Of a stretch of DNA of 64,000 bases, positions 48,389 to 57,439 are shown piece after piece. Origin of the DNA: Inquilinus sp042743185 (lineage in GTDB: Bacteria > Pseudomonadota > Alphaproteobacteria > DSM-16000 > Inquilinaceae). Location of the stretch: contig NZ_JBHYMS010000022.1 of assembly GCF_042743185.1 (NCBI RefSeq), forward strand, positions 1 through 64,000, given 5' to 3'. The notes under the pieces were generated by a model. That model had not been told where the DNA came from. It did not search any database and worked only from the letters and a program-made list of their open reading frames with translations. Positions within the stretch are counted from its first letter, which is position 1. Each line of letters opens with the position of its first letter. The position numbers and the translations under genes were made by a program.

Positions 48389-49351
48389 ATGAAGATCGGT
48401 CTCGTTTCCGACTCGCTCGCCCATCTCGGCTTCGAGGAGATGCTGGACGCCGCCGCCGCGGCCGGCGTGCAGGGCGTCGAGGTGAACACCGGCAACTGGT
48501 CCCCGGCCCCGCATATCGACCTGCCGCTGCTGGTGCAGGATGCCGGGGCCCGGGCGCGGTTCCTCGCCGCTTTCGAGCGGCGCGGGCTGGAGCTGATCGC
48601 GCTGAACGCCAACGGCAACCAGCTGCACCCGGTGACCGGCGCGGCGCAGTCGCAGGTGCTGCACGACACCATCCGCCTCGCGGGCCTGATGGGCGTCAGG
48701 ACCGTCTGCCTGATGTCGGGGCTGCCGGGCGGCGGGCCGGAGGATCGGACCCCGAACTGGATCGTCTCGTCCTGGCCGCCCGAGACCGGCGAGATCCTGG
48801 CCTGGCAGTGGCGCGAGAAGCTGCTGCCCTACTGGCGCGATCTGGCGGTGCTGGCGCGCGACCACGGGATCGAGAAGCTGTGCATCGAGCTGCATGGCGG
48901 CCAGCTCGTCTACAACGTCCCGTCGCTGCTGCGCCTGCGGCAGGAGATCGGGCCGATCGTCGGCGCCAATCTCGACCCCAGCCATCTGCTGTGGATGGGG
49001 GCGGACCCGATGGCCGCCGCCGACGCGCTCGGCGATGCCGTCCACCACGTCCATGCCAAGGACACCTGGCTCAACGCGGCGAAGCAGGCGACGACGAGCC
49101 TGCTGGAGAACGGCCCGCAAGGCGACGTGGCCGCCCGGTCCTGGAGCTACATCACCCTGGGCTACGGCCATGACGAGAGGTGGTGGCGCGAGTTCTGCTA
49201 CCGGCTGCGGATGAACGGCTATGACGGCTGGCTGTCGATCGAGCACGAGGACGTGATGCTGTCGCGGCTGGAAGGCGTGCGCCGGTCGGTGCAACTGCTG
49301 AACGCGGTGGCGCCGGCCGAGCCGAGCGATTACGCCCCGCCGTCGATCTGA
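48389..49351 (+). CDS. Sugar isomerase/epimerase (IolE/MocC-like TIM barrel)
   Basis: 320 residues of the AP-endonuclease 2-type TIM barrel. It begins MKIGLVSDSLAHLGFEEMLDAAAAAGVQGVEVNTG. Metal/substrate residues occur in LCIELHGGQLVYN, GANLDPSHLLWMG, HVHAKDT and SIEHEDVML. These fit isomerases or dehydratases acting on keto-inositol or ketoses (IolE, IolI, MocC group). Last gene of the operon; an IS630 remnant lies 60 bases downstream. Confidence 0.85.
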   Translation: MKIGLVSDSLAHLGFEEMLDAAAAAGVQGVEVNTGNWSPAPHIDLPLLVQDAGARARFLAAFERRGLELIALNANGNQLHPVTGAAQSQVLHDTIRLAGLMGVRTVCLMSGLPGGGPEDRTPNWIVSSWPPETGEILAWQWREKLLPYWRDLAVLARDHGIEKLCIELHGGQLVYNVPSLLRLRQEIGPIVGANLDPSHLLWMGADPMAAADALGDAVHHVHAKDTWLNAAKQATTSLLENGPQGDVAARSWSYITLGYGHDERWWREFCYRLRMNGYDGWLSIEHEDVMLSRLEGVRRSVQLLNAVAPAEPSDYAPPSI

Positions 49352-49411
49352 GGCCTGGACCGAAGGGGATGCACTGGCTCTGGCGCGCAGCCTCTGGACG
49401 GAAGCCGAGGG

Positions 49412-49714
49412 GTGTGGGACGTGGCGGGGAAAAGCGCAGAGCCGATCATCCTGTCCGATCGCGAGCGCGCCGTCCTCGATCGGATCGCCCGCCCCGGTGG
49501 TGGGCGGCAGGCGATGGCGCTTCGGGCCGGCATCGTCCTGCTGGCGGCGGAGGGGCTGAGCAACCGCTCGATCTCCGACCGGCTGCTGCTCGAGGAGCAT
49601 TGCGTCGGCCGCTGGCGTCGGCGCTTTGCGCGCGAGGGAATCTGGGGGCTCTTTGACCGCCCCCGTTCGGGTGCGCCGCGGAAGAACCACGGTGAAGGCC
49701 GATATCGGCGATGA
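49412..49714 (+). pseudogene. IS630-type transposase N-terminal remnant
   Basis: The product LSDRERAVLDRIARPGGGRQAMALRAGIVLLAAEG-SNRSISDRLLLEEHCVGRWRRRFAREGIWGLFDRPRSGAPRK matches the N-terminal HTH domain of IS630-family transposases. It then diverges (NHGEGRYRR) and stops after 100 codons instead of about 340. The DDE catalytic domain is missing and no inverted repeats were found, so it is a dead fragment marking an old insertion between two sugar operons. Confidence 0.8.
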
Positions 49715-49781
49715 TCGGTGCGCTTGCTCTGCGTTGAGCGGAGAGGCGGCAATGTGCGAGGTCACGCTCGACGGATGCGGC

Positions 49782-50972
49782 TCAAAGCCCGTCGGCGTCG
49801 AACCGCCTTAGCGGGGCGTCGAGGTTGAGCTCCAGCCCGAAGCCGGGGGCGTCGGAGACGTCCAGCCGGCCGTCCTGCGGCACCGGCTCGTTCCGGAACA
49901 GGCTGCCGAACACCGGCCGCACGCTGCGCCCGTCTGGGCTGTTCGCCACATATTCGCAGAACGGCGCGTTCGGCTGCGACATGACGTAGTGATAGCTGTA
50001 GGGGCCGCTGCCATGCGGCACCACCGGGATGTCGTAGGCGGCGGCATGGGCGGCGATGCGCAAGAGCTCGGTCAGGCCGCCGGCCCACATCACGTCCGGC
50101 TGCAGGATGTCGACCGTCCGCCCCTCGATCAGCCGGCGGAAGCCGTAGCGGGAATATTCGTGCTCGCCGGTGGTGAAGCGCGTGGCGGGCAGGGCCCGTT
50201 TCAGCAGGCCGTAGCCCTCGACATCGTCGGGGTGCAGCACCTCCTCCCACCAATGGATGCCGAGATCGGCGCAGGCGGTGGCCAGCTCGACCGTATAGGG
50301 CACGTCGAGCGCCATGTAGCAGTCGACCATCAGCGGGAAGTCCGGCCCGACGGCGGCGCGGTGCCCGGCCAGGAACTCCCGGTTCGCCCGCACCCCCTCG
50401 CGGCCGTCGGCGGGGCCGTGCGGCAGTGGCACCTTGCCGCCCCAGAAGCCCATGCGCTGGGCTTCCGCCGGCAATGGGCCGGTGCAGTAGAAGCTCAGCT
50501 CCGGCTTGGTCCGCCCGCCGATCAGCTTGTAGACCGGCTCCTGCCGGATCTTGCCCACCAGATCCCACAGCGCCAGGTCGACCACGCTGATGGTGGCCAG
50601 CGGCAGCCCCTTGCGGCCGTAGAACATGCTGGCGCGGAACATCTGGTCCCACAGCAGGTTCAGGTCGCGCGGGTCGGCGCCGATCAGGAAGCGCCGGAGA
50701 TGCTTCTCGATCAGCCAGCAGGCCGGCGGGCCGCCGAAGCCGGTGGCGAAGCCGACGCGGCCCTGGTCGTCCTCGATCTCGACCAGGATCGAGCCGAGCA
50801 CGTCGATGCCCCAGCTCAGCCGCGACGCCTTGTAGGGCGCATAGCCCGACATCGGGTTGGCGATCAGCGAGTCGATGATCCAGTGGCCGCCTTTCTGGCG
50901 ATGATAGTCGCCGCCGTCCCCGGTGCCTTCGATCAGATATGTGCGGATATCGGCGATGCGCGGTGCGGTCAT
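49782..50972 (-). CDS. rhmD: L-rhamnonate dehydratase
   Basis: 396 residues, enolase superfamily. It dehydrates L-rhamnonate to 2-keto-3-deoxy-L-rhamnonate in the non-phosphorylated rhamnose pathway. Diagnostic blocks: GGKVPLPHGPADG, FPLMVDCYMALDVPYT (metal Asp), WWEEVLHPDD, FTTGEHEYSRYGFRRL and VVPHGSGPYSYHYV with the catalytic His. Length is normal. Third in a minus-strand operon after an enolase-type gene and an SDR. An L-rhamnose mutarotase gene at the end of the divergent arm supports the assignment. Confidence 0.92.
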   Translation of the reverse strand: MTAPRIADIRTYLIEGTGDGGDYHRQKGGHWIIDSLIANPMSGYAPYKASRLSWGIDVLGSILVEIEDDQGRVGFATGFGGPPACWLIEKHLRRFLIGADPRDLNLLWDQMFRASMFYGRKGLPLATISVVDLALWDLVGKIRQEPVYKLIGGRTKPELSFYCTGPLPAEAQRMGFWGGKVPLPHGPADGREGVRANREFLAGHRAAVGPDFPLMVDCYMALDVPYTVELATACADLGIHWWEEVLHPDDVEGYGLLKRALPATRFTTGEHEYSRYGFRRLIEGRTVDILQPDVMWAGGLTELLRIAAHAAAYDIPVVPHGSGPYSYHYVMSQPNAPFCEYVANSPDGRSVRPVFGSLFRNEPVPQDGRLDVSDAPGFGLELNLDAPLRRFDADGL

Positions 50973-51000
50973 GATGGTGTCCGGAGGGTGGCGGGAACGG

Positions 51001-51756
51001 CTAGCGCATCAGCTGGCCGCCATTGACGTCGAGGGTGTGGCCGGTGACGTAGCCGGCCCAGTCGCTGGCCAGGAAGGCGACGCAGCGCGCCACCTCCTCC
51101 GGCGTCGCGGCGCGGCCGAGCGGGATGGTGGCGAGGAAGCGGGCCAGGGCGTCGGGGGCCACGCCGTCGCGCAGCATCGGCGTGTCGGCGGCGCCCGGCG
51201 ACACGACGTTGACCGTGATCCCCTCCGGCGCCCAGGCGCGGGCGAAGGACTTGGCCAGCGCGATCACCCCGGCCTTGGTCGCGGCGTAGATGGCGGAGCC
51301 GACATAGCCGCCGGTGTGGGCGCCCTGGCTGGCGAACAGCACGATCCGGCCGTGTCCCTGCGGCGCCATCGCGGCATGGGCGGCGCGGCACAGATGGAAC
51401 GGGGCGGCCAGGTTGACCCGCATCTGCCGGTCGATGGCGTCGTCGCCGACCTCGTCGATCGGCTGCCGGATCATCAGCGCCGCCGCGTTCACCAGGATGT
51501 CCAGCCGGCCATAGGCCTGGGCGGTGGTCTCGACCAGCTCGCGGCAGGCCGCCGGATCGGCCAGGTCGAACACCGCCGGCGCGATCCGGCCGTCCGCCCC
51601 TTGCCCCGCGGTCTCGGCCGCCCCGGCGGCGTCGCGGTCGGCGGCGGTGACGATGCAGCCAAGCCGGGCCAGCAGCAGCGCCGTCGCCCGGCCGATGCCG
51701 CTGGCCGCCCCGGTGACGATGGCGGCGCGGCCCTCGAGGCCCAGATCGTCGGTCAT
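51001..51756 (-). CDS. Short-chain dehydrogenase/reductase
   Basis: 251 residues. Cofactor motif TGAASGIGRATA, an Asp (TAADRD) that favours NAD(H), then NAA (ILVNAAAL), catalytic S-Y-x-x-x-K (ASQGAHTGGYVGSAIYAATKAG) and VSPGAADTPM. In the rhamnose context it could be L-rhamnose 1-dehydrogenase or the 2-keto-3-deoxy-rhamnonate 4-dehydrogenase; the sequence alone does not decide. It lies 14 bases after the frameshifted enolase gene and 28 before rhmD. Confidence 0.88.
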   Translation of the reverse strand: MTDDLGLEGRAAIVTGAASGIGRATALLLARLGCIVTAADRDAAGAAETAGQGADGRIAPAVFDLADPAACRELVETTAQAYGRLDILVNAAALMIRQPIDEVGDDAIDRQMRVNLAAPFHLCRAAHAAMAPQGHGRIVLFASQGAHTGGYVGSAIYAATKAGVIALAKSFARAWAPEGITVNVVSPGAADTPMLRDGVAPDALARFLATIPLGRAATPEEVARCVAFLASDWAGYVTGHTLDVNGGQLMR

Positions 51757-51770
51757 CTCCGCCCTCCCCG

Positions 51771-52867
51771 TCACAGCGGCAGCCGGTACTTGTCGATGCA
51801 GTCGGCGCGCGGCTCGACACCCAGGCCGGGACCCTCGGGCGGGCGCACCAGCCCGTCCCGGTGCCAGATCGGCGTGTCGACCAGCTCGTGCTGCATCGGG
51901 TTCTCCAACGGCTTCAGCTCGAACAGCCGCGCCGCCGGGCTGGCGACCGACAAATGCAGGCTGGCGGCGCTGGTCACCGCCGTGCTCCAGGCATGGGCGT
52001 TGACGGCGATGCGCGCCGCCTCGGCGAGGGCAGCCACCTTGCGGAAGCCGGTGATGCCCTCGGCCCGGGCGGGGTCGATGCCGAGCACGTCGACCAGCCC
52101 GGTGCGGATCAGCCGGGCATAGCCGGCCACGGTCCATTCCCGCTCCCCGGTGGCGATCTGGGTGGCGACGGCGGCGCGCAGCCGGGCTAGGCCGTCGAGG
52201 TCGTCGGGATGCAGCGGCTCCTCCACCCAGTCGATGGCGAAGGCCTCGAACCGGCGGATGGTGGCGATCGCGGTGGCGGCGTCCCAGCGCACGCCGTTGC
52301 CGATATCGATCATCAGCCGTGCGGCCGGGCCGGCGGCCTGGCGCACCGCGCGGACATAGTCGACATCGTGGTCGGGGTCCTGGCCGACCCGCGACAGGCC
52401 GCGCTTGCCGAAGCCCAGCTTGGCGCCCTTGAAGCCGCGGCCGATATGGCCCGCCACCTCGGCCGCACCCTCCTCGATCGTGGCGCGGTTGACATGCATG
52501 CTGGCGATCGCCGGCAGCGCCTCATGGACCCGGCCGCCTTGCCGCAGGAATCCCACACCGCCATGTCGATGCCGGCCAGCGCCATGGTGGCCAGGCCGCC
52601 CTCGCCGTACCACCAGGTGTGGCGCTTCAGCGCCTGCCACACCGCCTCGGGCTCCCGCACATCCATGCCTGCGACCACATCGGCCAGCCCGCCCTGGATC
52701 AGCGCGGCGACGGCACGGCAGGCCTCGGGCCACATGGCGATGCATTCGCCCCAGCCGGTCAGCCCACCCTCGGCCTCCAGCCGCAGCAGCACCGTGTGTC
52801 GGATATTGCCGTGGTCGTTCGGCTCCGGATAGCGCAGCACGATCGGGGTGATGCCCTGGATGCGCAT
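51771..52867 (-). pseudogene. Enolase-superfamily dehydratase with a frameshift
   Basis: The first part (MRIQGITPIVLRYPEPNDHG through ALAGIDMAVWD-CGKAAG) and the last part (EALPAIASMHVNRATIEEG to KYRLPL) are both good mandelate-racemase-type sequence, but in different frames. The switch falls at a run of three C on the plus strand (52529-52531; G on the coding strand). One extra base there would restore AAGVHEALPAIA. The catalytic set is otherwise intact: KLGFGKRG, MIDIGN, WVEEPLHPDD, ATGERE and VNAHAWST. It is either a recent mutation or a sequencing error. ATG 52865-52867. First gene of the minus-strand arm. Confidence 0.85.
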
Positions 52868-52964
52868 TGGTCTCCTCCCACCGGCCGCTTCGGCGGCTCC
52901 TTCGTCCCGGTTCCGAACACCCTCTTGCCAGGGCGGCGGAACCGACACTACGATGCCTCAAAAG

Positions 52965-52981
52965 AATTGGCCTGTCCAATT
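52965..52981. promoter_or_regulatory. Candidate operator for the FadR-type regulator
   Basis: AATTGG-CCTGT-CCAATT, a perfect 6-base-arm palindrome between the divergent arms of the rhamnose-type island. FadR-subfamily GntR regulators often bind TTGG-N5-CCAA-type sites. The regulator encoded at 56720 is the obvious candidate. Confidence 0.55.
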
Positions 52982-53014
52982 TACCAGTGGACCGGAACTG
53001 AGGGGAGGAAAGGG

Positions 53015-54205
53015 ATGATCCGCGCGCACCGCTTCCGGGGTTTCGCCATCGCCGCCGTTGCCCTGCTTGCCGCCGGCGCCACAGCCCGGGCCCAGGATTT
53101 CCACGGTTTCGATCCCGGCGCCTTCTCCGGCGCCATGCTGTCGGCCGACCAGCTCAAGGCCATGGTGGCCGACGCCAAGGCGGCGACGCCGCCGCGCAAC
53201 GGCTCCGGCTACGTCATCGGCTTCGCCAACCTGCAGCGCGACATCTCCTTCGGGGTGAAGGTCGAGGGCGGGATCAAGGCCAATGCCGACGCCGCGGGGG
53301 TCGAGCTCGCCGTCGCCGACAACCGGCTGGACGGGCCGACCGCCCTGGCCAATGCCGAGAGCTTCGTCCGCCGCAACGCCGACTTCGTCATCGAATTCCA
53401 GACCGACGTGAATTTCGGACCGGCGGTGATGAACCAGTTCGACACCGCCGGCATCAAGGTGGCGGCGATCGACATCCCGATGCCGAACGCCACCTTCTTC
53501 GGCGCCAACAACCCGCGCTCCGGCTTCATGGGCGGGTCCTACCTGGCCCAGGCCGCGGTCGCGGAATACGGCGCCGACAAGGTGGCGCAGGGCTATCTGG
53601 TGGTCGGCGAGCTGCCGCAATCCGGCGCCATCCCGGCGATGCGCACCGGCGGCCAGGTCGCCGGCTTCCAGGCCGAGCTGCCGGACTTCCCGGCCGATCA
53701 CATCCTCAAGATCGACACCAAGAACACGCTGCAGGAAAGCTTCCAGCAGATGAGCAACCTGATCGGCCGCATCCCCGCCGGGGTGCCGATCATGGTGACC
53801 GCGATCAACGACCAGGCGGCGACCGGCATGCTGCGCGCCGCGCAGCAGGCGGGGCGCGAGGCCGACACCATCGTCGTCGGCATGGGCGCGGACGAGACCG
53901 AGACCCTGGCGAAGGAGGCGCGCTTCGTCGCCTCGGTCGGCTACTTCCCGGAGCGCTATGGCAACTACCTGATCCCGATCGCCCTTGCCACCCTGGCCAA
54001 CAAGCCCCTGCCGCCGGCGGTGCTGGTCAACCACGTCATGGTGACCAAGGCGAACATCTGCGAGTTCTACCCGGACGCTGCCTGCGCCAAGGACGCCAAG
54101 GTCCTGGACTACAAGTTCCCGCAGGAGGCCTTCGCCAAGCACCTCGCCGCCCTGCGCGGGCTGGAGGAGCTGAAGGGCTACGAGACCCTGATCCCGAAGG
54201 AGTGA
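53015..54205 (+). CDS. Sugar-binding protein (type I PBP fold)
   Basis: 396 residues with signal peptide (AAGATARAQD cleavage). Peripla_BP_4 family: GYVIGFANLQRDISFGVKVEGGIKANADAAGVELAVADNRLD, then NADFVIEFQTDVNFGPAVMNQF. It is longer than RbsB because of the N-terminal 50 residues and a C-terminal tail containing two Cys (NICEFYPDAACAK) that may form a disulfide. First gene of the plus-strand arm; ATG 53015 after GGGGAGGAAAGGG. Confidence 0.9.
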   Translation: MIRAHRFRGFAIAAVALLAAGATARAQDFHGFDPGAFSGAMLSADQLKAMVADAKAATPPRNGSGYVIGFANLQRDISFGVKVEGGIKANADAAGVELAVADNRLDGPTALANAESFVRRNADFVIEFQTDVNFGPAVMNQFDTAGIKVAAIDIPMPNATFFGANNPRSGFMGGSYLAQAAVAEYGADKVAQGYLVVGELPQSGAIPAMRTGGQVAGFQAELPDFPADHILKIDTKNTLQESFQQMSNLIGRIPAGVPIMVTAINDQAATGMLRAAQQAGREADTIVVGMGADETETLAKEARFVASVGYFPERYGNYLIPIALATLANKPLPPAVLVNHVMVTKANICEFYPDAACAKDAKVLDYKFPQEAFAKHLAALRGLEELKGYETLIPKE

Positions 54206-54207
54206 CG

Positions 54208-55734
54208 ATGACCGCTCCTCGCTTGGAGATGCGCGGCATCCGCAAGGCCTTCGGCGGCGTCGACGTGCTGCGCGAGGTCGAGCTGACGGTCGCGGCGGGG
54301 GAGGTGCTGGCCCTCTTGGGCTCGAACGGCGCCGGCAAGTCGACGCTGGTCAAGATCCTGGCCGGCAGCTACGGCCGCGACGCCGGCACGGTGCGGCTGG
54401 ACGGCGCCGAGGTCAGCTTCGACCAGCCGCGCCAGGCGGTGGCCGCCGGAGTACGGCTGCTGCCGCAGGAGATCTCGGTGATCCCGGACATGACCGTGGC
54501 CGAGAACATCTGCATCGGCGACCTGCCGATGCGCGCCGGCCCCGGCTTCCGGGTGGTCGACACGGCGGCGATGCGCCGCCGGGCGGAGGAGCTGCTGCAG
54601 CAGCTGGGCTATCCCGGCATCGACCCCGCCGCCCGGGTCAAGGGCCTGAGCGTGCCGGAGCAGCGGATCGTCGAGATCGCCCGGGCCCTGGCCGGCAAGG
54701 CCCGCGTCCTGATCATGGACGAGCCGACGGCGTCGCTGACCGAGCAGGAGGCGGCGACGCTGTTCGCCATCATCCGCCGGCTGAAGGCGCAGGGCGTCGC
54801 GGTGATCTACATCTCGCACTATTTGTCCGAGGTGTTCGAGGTGTCCGACCGCATCGCCGTGCTGCGCGACGGCCGCAACGCCGGCAGCTTCCGCACCCAT
54901 GAGGCGACGCCGGCCGAGGTGCTGCGCGCCATGCTGGGCGGCGTGGTCGACGACCTGTATGGCGCCGGCCCCGCCGCACCGCCGGGCGAGGCCGTGCTTT
55001 CCGTCGAGGGGCTGCGGATCCCGGGGGAGATCGAGGATGTCGACCTGACCGTCCGGGCCGGCGAGATCGTCGGCCTGTTCGGCCTGGTCGGGTCCGGGGT
55101 CGAGACGCTCGGCCGGGCGCTGTACGGCGCGCTCGGGCCGGTCGCGGCGCGGCGGGTCGCGATCGGCGGCGCCCCTTATGCGCCGCGCCATCCGCAGGCC
55201 GGCAAGGCCGCCGGCATCGGCTTCATCGCGGCCGAGCGCAAGCGTGAGGGCATCGTCGCCGAGCTGACGGTGCGCGAGAACATCGCTTTGCCGTTCCTGG
55301 AGCGCTTCCGCGCCGGCCCGTTCATGGATGTGGCGGCGGAGCGGCGGCACGCCGAGGGCTGGATCGATCAGCTCGGCATCCGCACGCGGGGCAGCGAGCA
55401 GCGCCTGCGCACCCTGTCCGGCGGCAACCAGCAGAAGGTCTGCATCGCCCGCTGGCTGGTCGACGGCATGCGCCTGCTGATCCTGGAGGAGCCGACCCGG
55501 GGCGTCGATGTCGGCGCCCGGCGCGAGATCTATGCCGAGCTGCGGCGGCTGGCCGATGCCGGCCGGGCGATCCTGATCCTGTCCTCCGATGTCGAGGAGG
55601 TGGCGGGCCTGTGCGACCGCGCCATCGTGCTCGACCGCGGCCGGGCGGTGGCGGAATTTTCGCGCGGCCGCGAGCCGGCGGAGCTGATGGCTGCGGCCAG
55701 CGCGCCAACAGCGGAAGGGGAGCTGAGGGCATGA
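54208..55734 (+). CDS. Sugar ABC transporter ATPase (double domain, RbsA/MglA type)
   Basis: 508 residues. The first ABC domain has Walker A GSNGAGKST, a degenerate signature LSVPEQRIVEIARAL and Walker B VLIMDEPTASL. The second has a degenerate Walker A (GLVGSGVET), signature LSGGNQQKVCIARWL and LLILEEPTRGVDVG. This is the standard CUT2 arrangement. ATG 54208 (a GTG at 54202 is possible). The stop overlaps the permease start (ATGA). Confidence 0.94.
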   Translation: MTAPRLEMRGIRKAFGGVDVLREVELTVAAGEVLALLGSNGAGKSTLVKILAGSYGRDAGTVRLDGAEVSFDQPRQAVAAGVRLLPQEISVIPDMTVAENICIGDLPMRAGPGFRVVDTAAMRRRAEELLQQLGYPGIDPAARVKGLSVPEQRIVEIARALAGKARVLIMDEPTASLTEQEAATLFAIIRRLKAQGVAVIYISHYLSEVFEVSDRIAVLRDGRNAGSFRTHEATPAEVLRAMLGGVVDDLYGAGPAAPPGEAVLSVEGLRIPGEIEDVDLTVRAGEIVGLFGLVGSGVETLGRALYGALGPVAARRVAIGGAPYAPRHPQAGKAAGIGFIAAERKREGIVAELTVRENIALPFLERFRAGPFMDVAAERRHAEGWIDQLGIRTRGSEQRLRTLSGGNQQKVCIARWLVDGMRLLILEEPTRGVDVGARREIYAELRRLADAGRAILILSSDVEEVAGLCDRAIVLDRGRAVAEFSRGREPAELMAAASAPTAEGELRA

Positions 55735-56717
55735 CGACGATCGACACTCCCCGCCGCTCCCGGGGCTTTGCCCGCGGTGCGCTCGGCCGGTCCTGGTCCG
55801 GCGTGGTGGTGCTGCTGCTGTTCTACGTGGCGCTGCTGGTCGCCTTCTCGCTGCTGTCGCCCTGGTTCCTGTCCTTCAACAACATGATGAGCATCGGCTC
55901 CAACGTCGCCTTCATCGGGCTGATGGCGGCGACCGGCACGCCGCTGATCATCGCCGGCGGGCTCGACCTCTCGGTCGCCGCGGTGGCCGGGCTGACCGGG
56001 GTGGTGCTGGCCCTGCTGCACGGGGCTGGGCTCGACATCTGGGGGGCGGCCGTGGCGGCGGTGCTGTGCGGCGCCGCGATCGGCCTGGTCAACGGCATCT
56101 TCACCACCGGGCTGCGGCTGAACCCCCTGATCGTCACCCTGGCGACCATGAGCATCATCACCGGCAGCGCCCTGGTGATGACCGGCGGCCTGACCCGGCC
56201 GCTGATGGTGCCCGGCTTCAACTGGATCGGCAGCGGCCGGCTGTTCGGCATCCCGGTGCCGCTGATCCTGATGCTGCTGTGCTACGGCGTGCTCTGGGTG
56301 GTGCTGGCGAAGTCCCGCTTCGGCCGCTTCGTCTACGCCTCCGGCGGCAATCCGGAGGCGAGCCGCCTGGTCGGCGTGCCGGTGGCGCGCACCCAGATCA
56401 CGCTCTATGTCCTGTCCGGCATCAGCGGCGCCGTCGCCGGGCTGGTGCTGGCGGCGATGCTGGGTGCGGCGGCGCCGGATGCGGCGGGCAAGCACCTGCT
56501 GACCGTGATCGCCGCCATCATCCTCGGCGGCACCAGCCTGTTCGGCGGCCGCGGCAGCGTCTGGGGCACCCTCCTGGCCGTGCTGATCCTGGGCACGCTG
56601 AACAACGGGCTGACCCTGCTCGACGTCTCCAGCTTCTGGCAGGACGTGACCCGCGGCATCGTGCTGCTGCTCGCCGTCAGCCTCGACCAGATCCGCAGCC
56701 GCGCGGCGGGAGACTGA
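55731..56717 (+). CDS. Sugar ABC transporter permease (RbsC type)
   Basis: 328 residues. CUT2 blocks: IIAGGLDLSVAAVAGLTGV, the YASGGNPEASRLVGVPVARTQ loop and IAAIILGGTSLFGGRGSVWGTLLAVLILG. About nine hydrophobic segments after a basic N-terminus. It overlaps the ATPase gene by four bases; the FadR-type regulator follows two bases later. Confidence 0.93.
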   Translation: MTTIDTPRRSRGFARGALGRSWSGVVVLLLFYVALLVAFSLLSPWFLSFNNMMSIGSNVAFIGLMAATGTPLIIAGGLDLSVAAVAGLTGVVLALLHGAGLDIWGAAVAAVLCGAAIGLVNGIFTTGLRLNPLIVTLATMSIITGSALVMTGGLTRPLMVPGFNWIGSGRLFGIPVPLILMLLCYGVLWVVLAKSRFGRFVYASGGNPEASRLVGVPVARTQITLYVLSGISGAVAGLVLAAMLGAAAPDAAGKHLLTVIAAIILGGTSLFGGRGSVWGTLLAVLILGTLNNGLTLLDVSSFWQDVTRGIVLLLAVSLDQIRSRAAGD

Positions 56718-56719
56718 AG

Positions 56720-57439
56720 ATGGTCGCCGGCCTCGACACTGTCGCCCCGATCGAGCGCCAGTCGGTCGCCGAGCAGGTGGCGAAGAAGCTCATGGAGCTG
56801 GTGCGCACCGGCAGCCTGAAGCCGGGCGACCAGCTGCCGCCGGAGCGCGAGCTGGCGCAGATCCTGCAGGTCAGCCGGCCCAGCGTGCGCGAGGCGCTGC
56901 GCGGCCTGCAGATCCTCGGCGTGGTCAAGATGCGGCAGGGTGGCGGCGTCTATGTCACGGCGCTGGAGGCGTCGGATCTGCTGGCGCCGCTGCAATTCCT
57001 GCTGGAGCTGAATGCGCCGACGGTCGATGCGCTGCACGAGGCGCGGATCCTGGTCGAGGGCACCATCGCCGGGCTGGCGGCGGAGCGGATCGACGCCGCC
57101 TCGCGGACCCGGCTGCATGCGCTGCTGGCGGTGCAGCGCGGCCTGCTGCGCGACCCGGTCGGCTTCCGCGTCTCGGACATGGAGTTCCACCGCGTCATCT
57201 ACACCGCCTCGGGCAACCCGTTCCTGGAGCGGGTCGGCGGCTCGTTCTTCGTGCTGGGCATGGAATACCGCCGCATCGCCTCGGAGACACCGGGCGTGCT
57301 GGAGCGCAGCTTCGCCGACCACGAGGCGATCCTGGCGGCGCTCGACGCCCGCGACGCCGTAGCAGCAAGTGAGGCGATGCGGCGCCACATGACCAGCGTC
57401 TACGAGACCACGCTGGCGGCGATGGAGAAGGTGCGATGA
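56720..57439 (+). CDS. GntR/FadR-type regulator
   Basis: 239 residues. Winged helix: SVAEQVAKKLMELVRTGSLKPGDQLPPERELAQILQVSRPSVREALRGLQILGVVKMRQGGGVYV. FCD ligand domain with metal-type residues in ARILVEGTIAGLAAERI, VSDMEFHRVIYTASGNPFLE and FADHEAILAALDARDAVAASEAMRRHM. Encoded inside the operon it probably controls, with TTGG-N5-CCAA at the divergent promoter as likely site. The stop overlaps the Gfo/Idh start. Confidence 0.92.
   Translation: MVAGLDTVAPIERQSVAEQVAKKLMELVRTGSLKPGDQLPPERELAQILQVSRPSVREALRGLQILGVVKMRQGGGVYVTALEASDLLAPLQFLLELNAPTVDALHEARILVEGTIAGLAAERIDAASRTRLHALLAVQRGLLRDPVGFRVSDMEFHRVIYTASGNPFLERVGGSFFVLGMEYRRIASETPGVLERSFADHEAILAALDARDAVAASEAMRRHMTSVYETTLAAMEKVR

Noticed and set aside
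49412..49714. Intact insertion sequence
   Set aside because: Only the HTH part of an IS630-type transposase remains; no DDE domain or terminal repeats.
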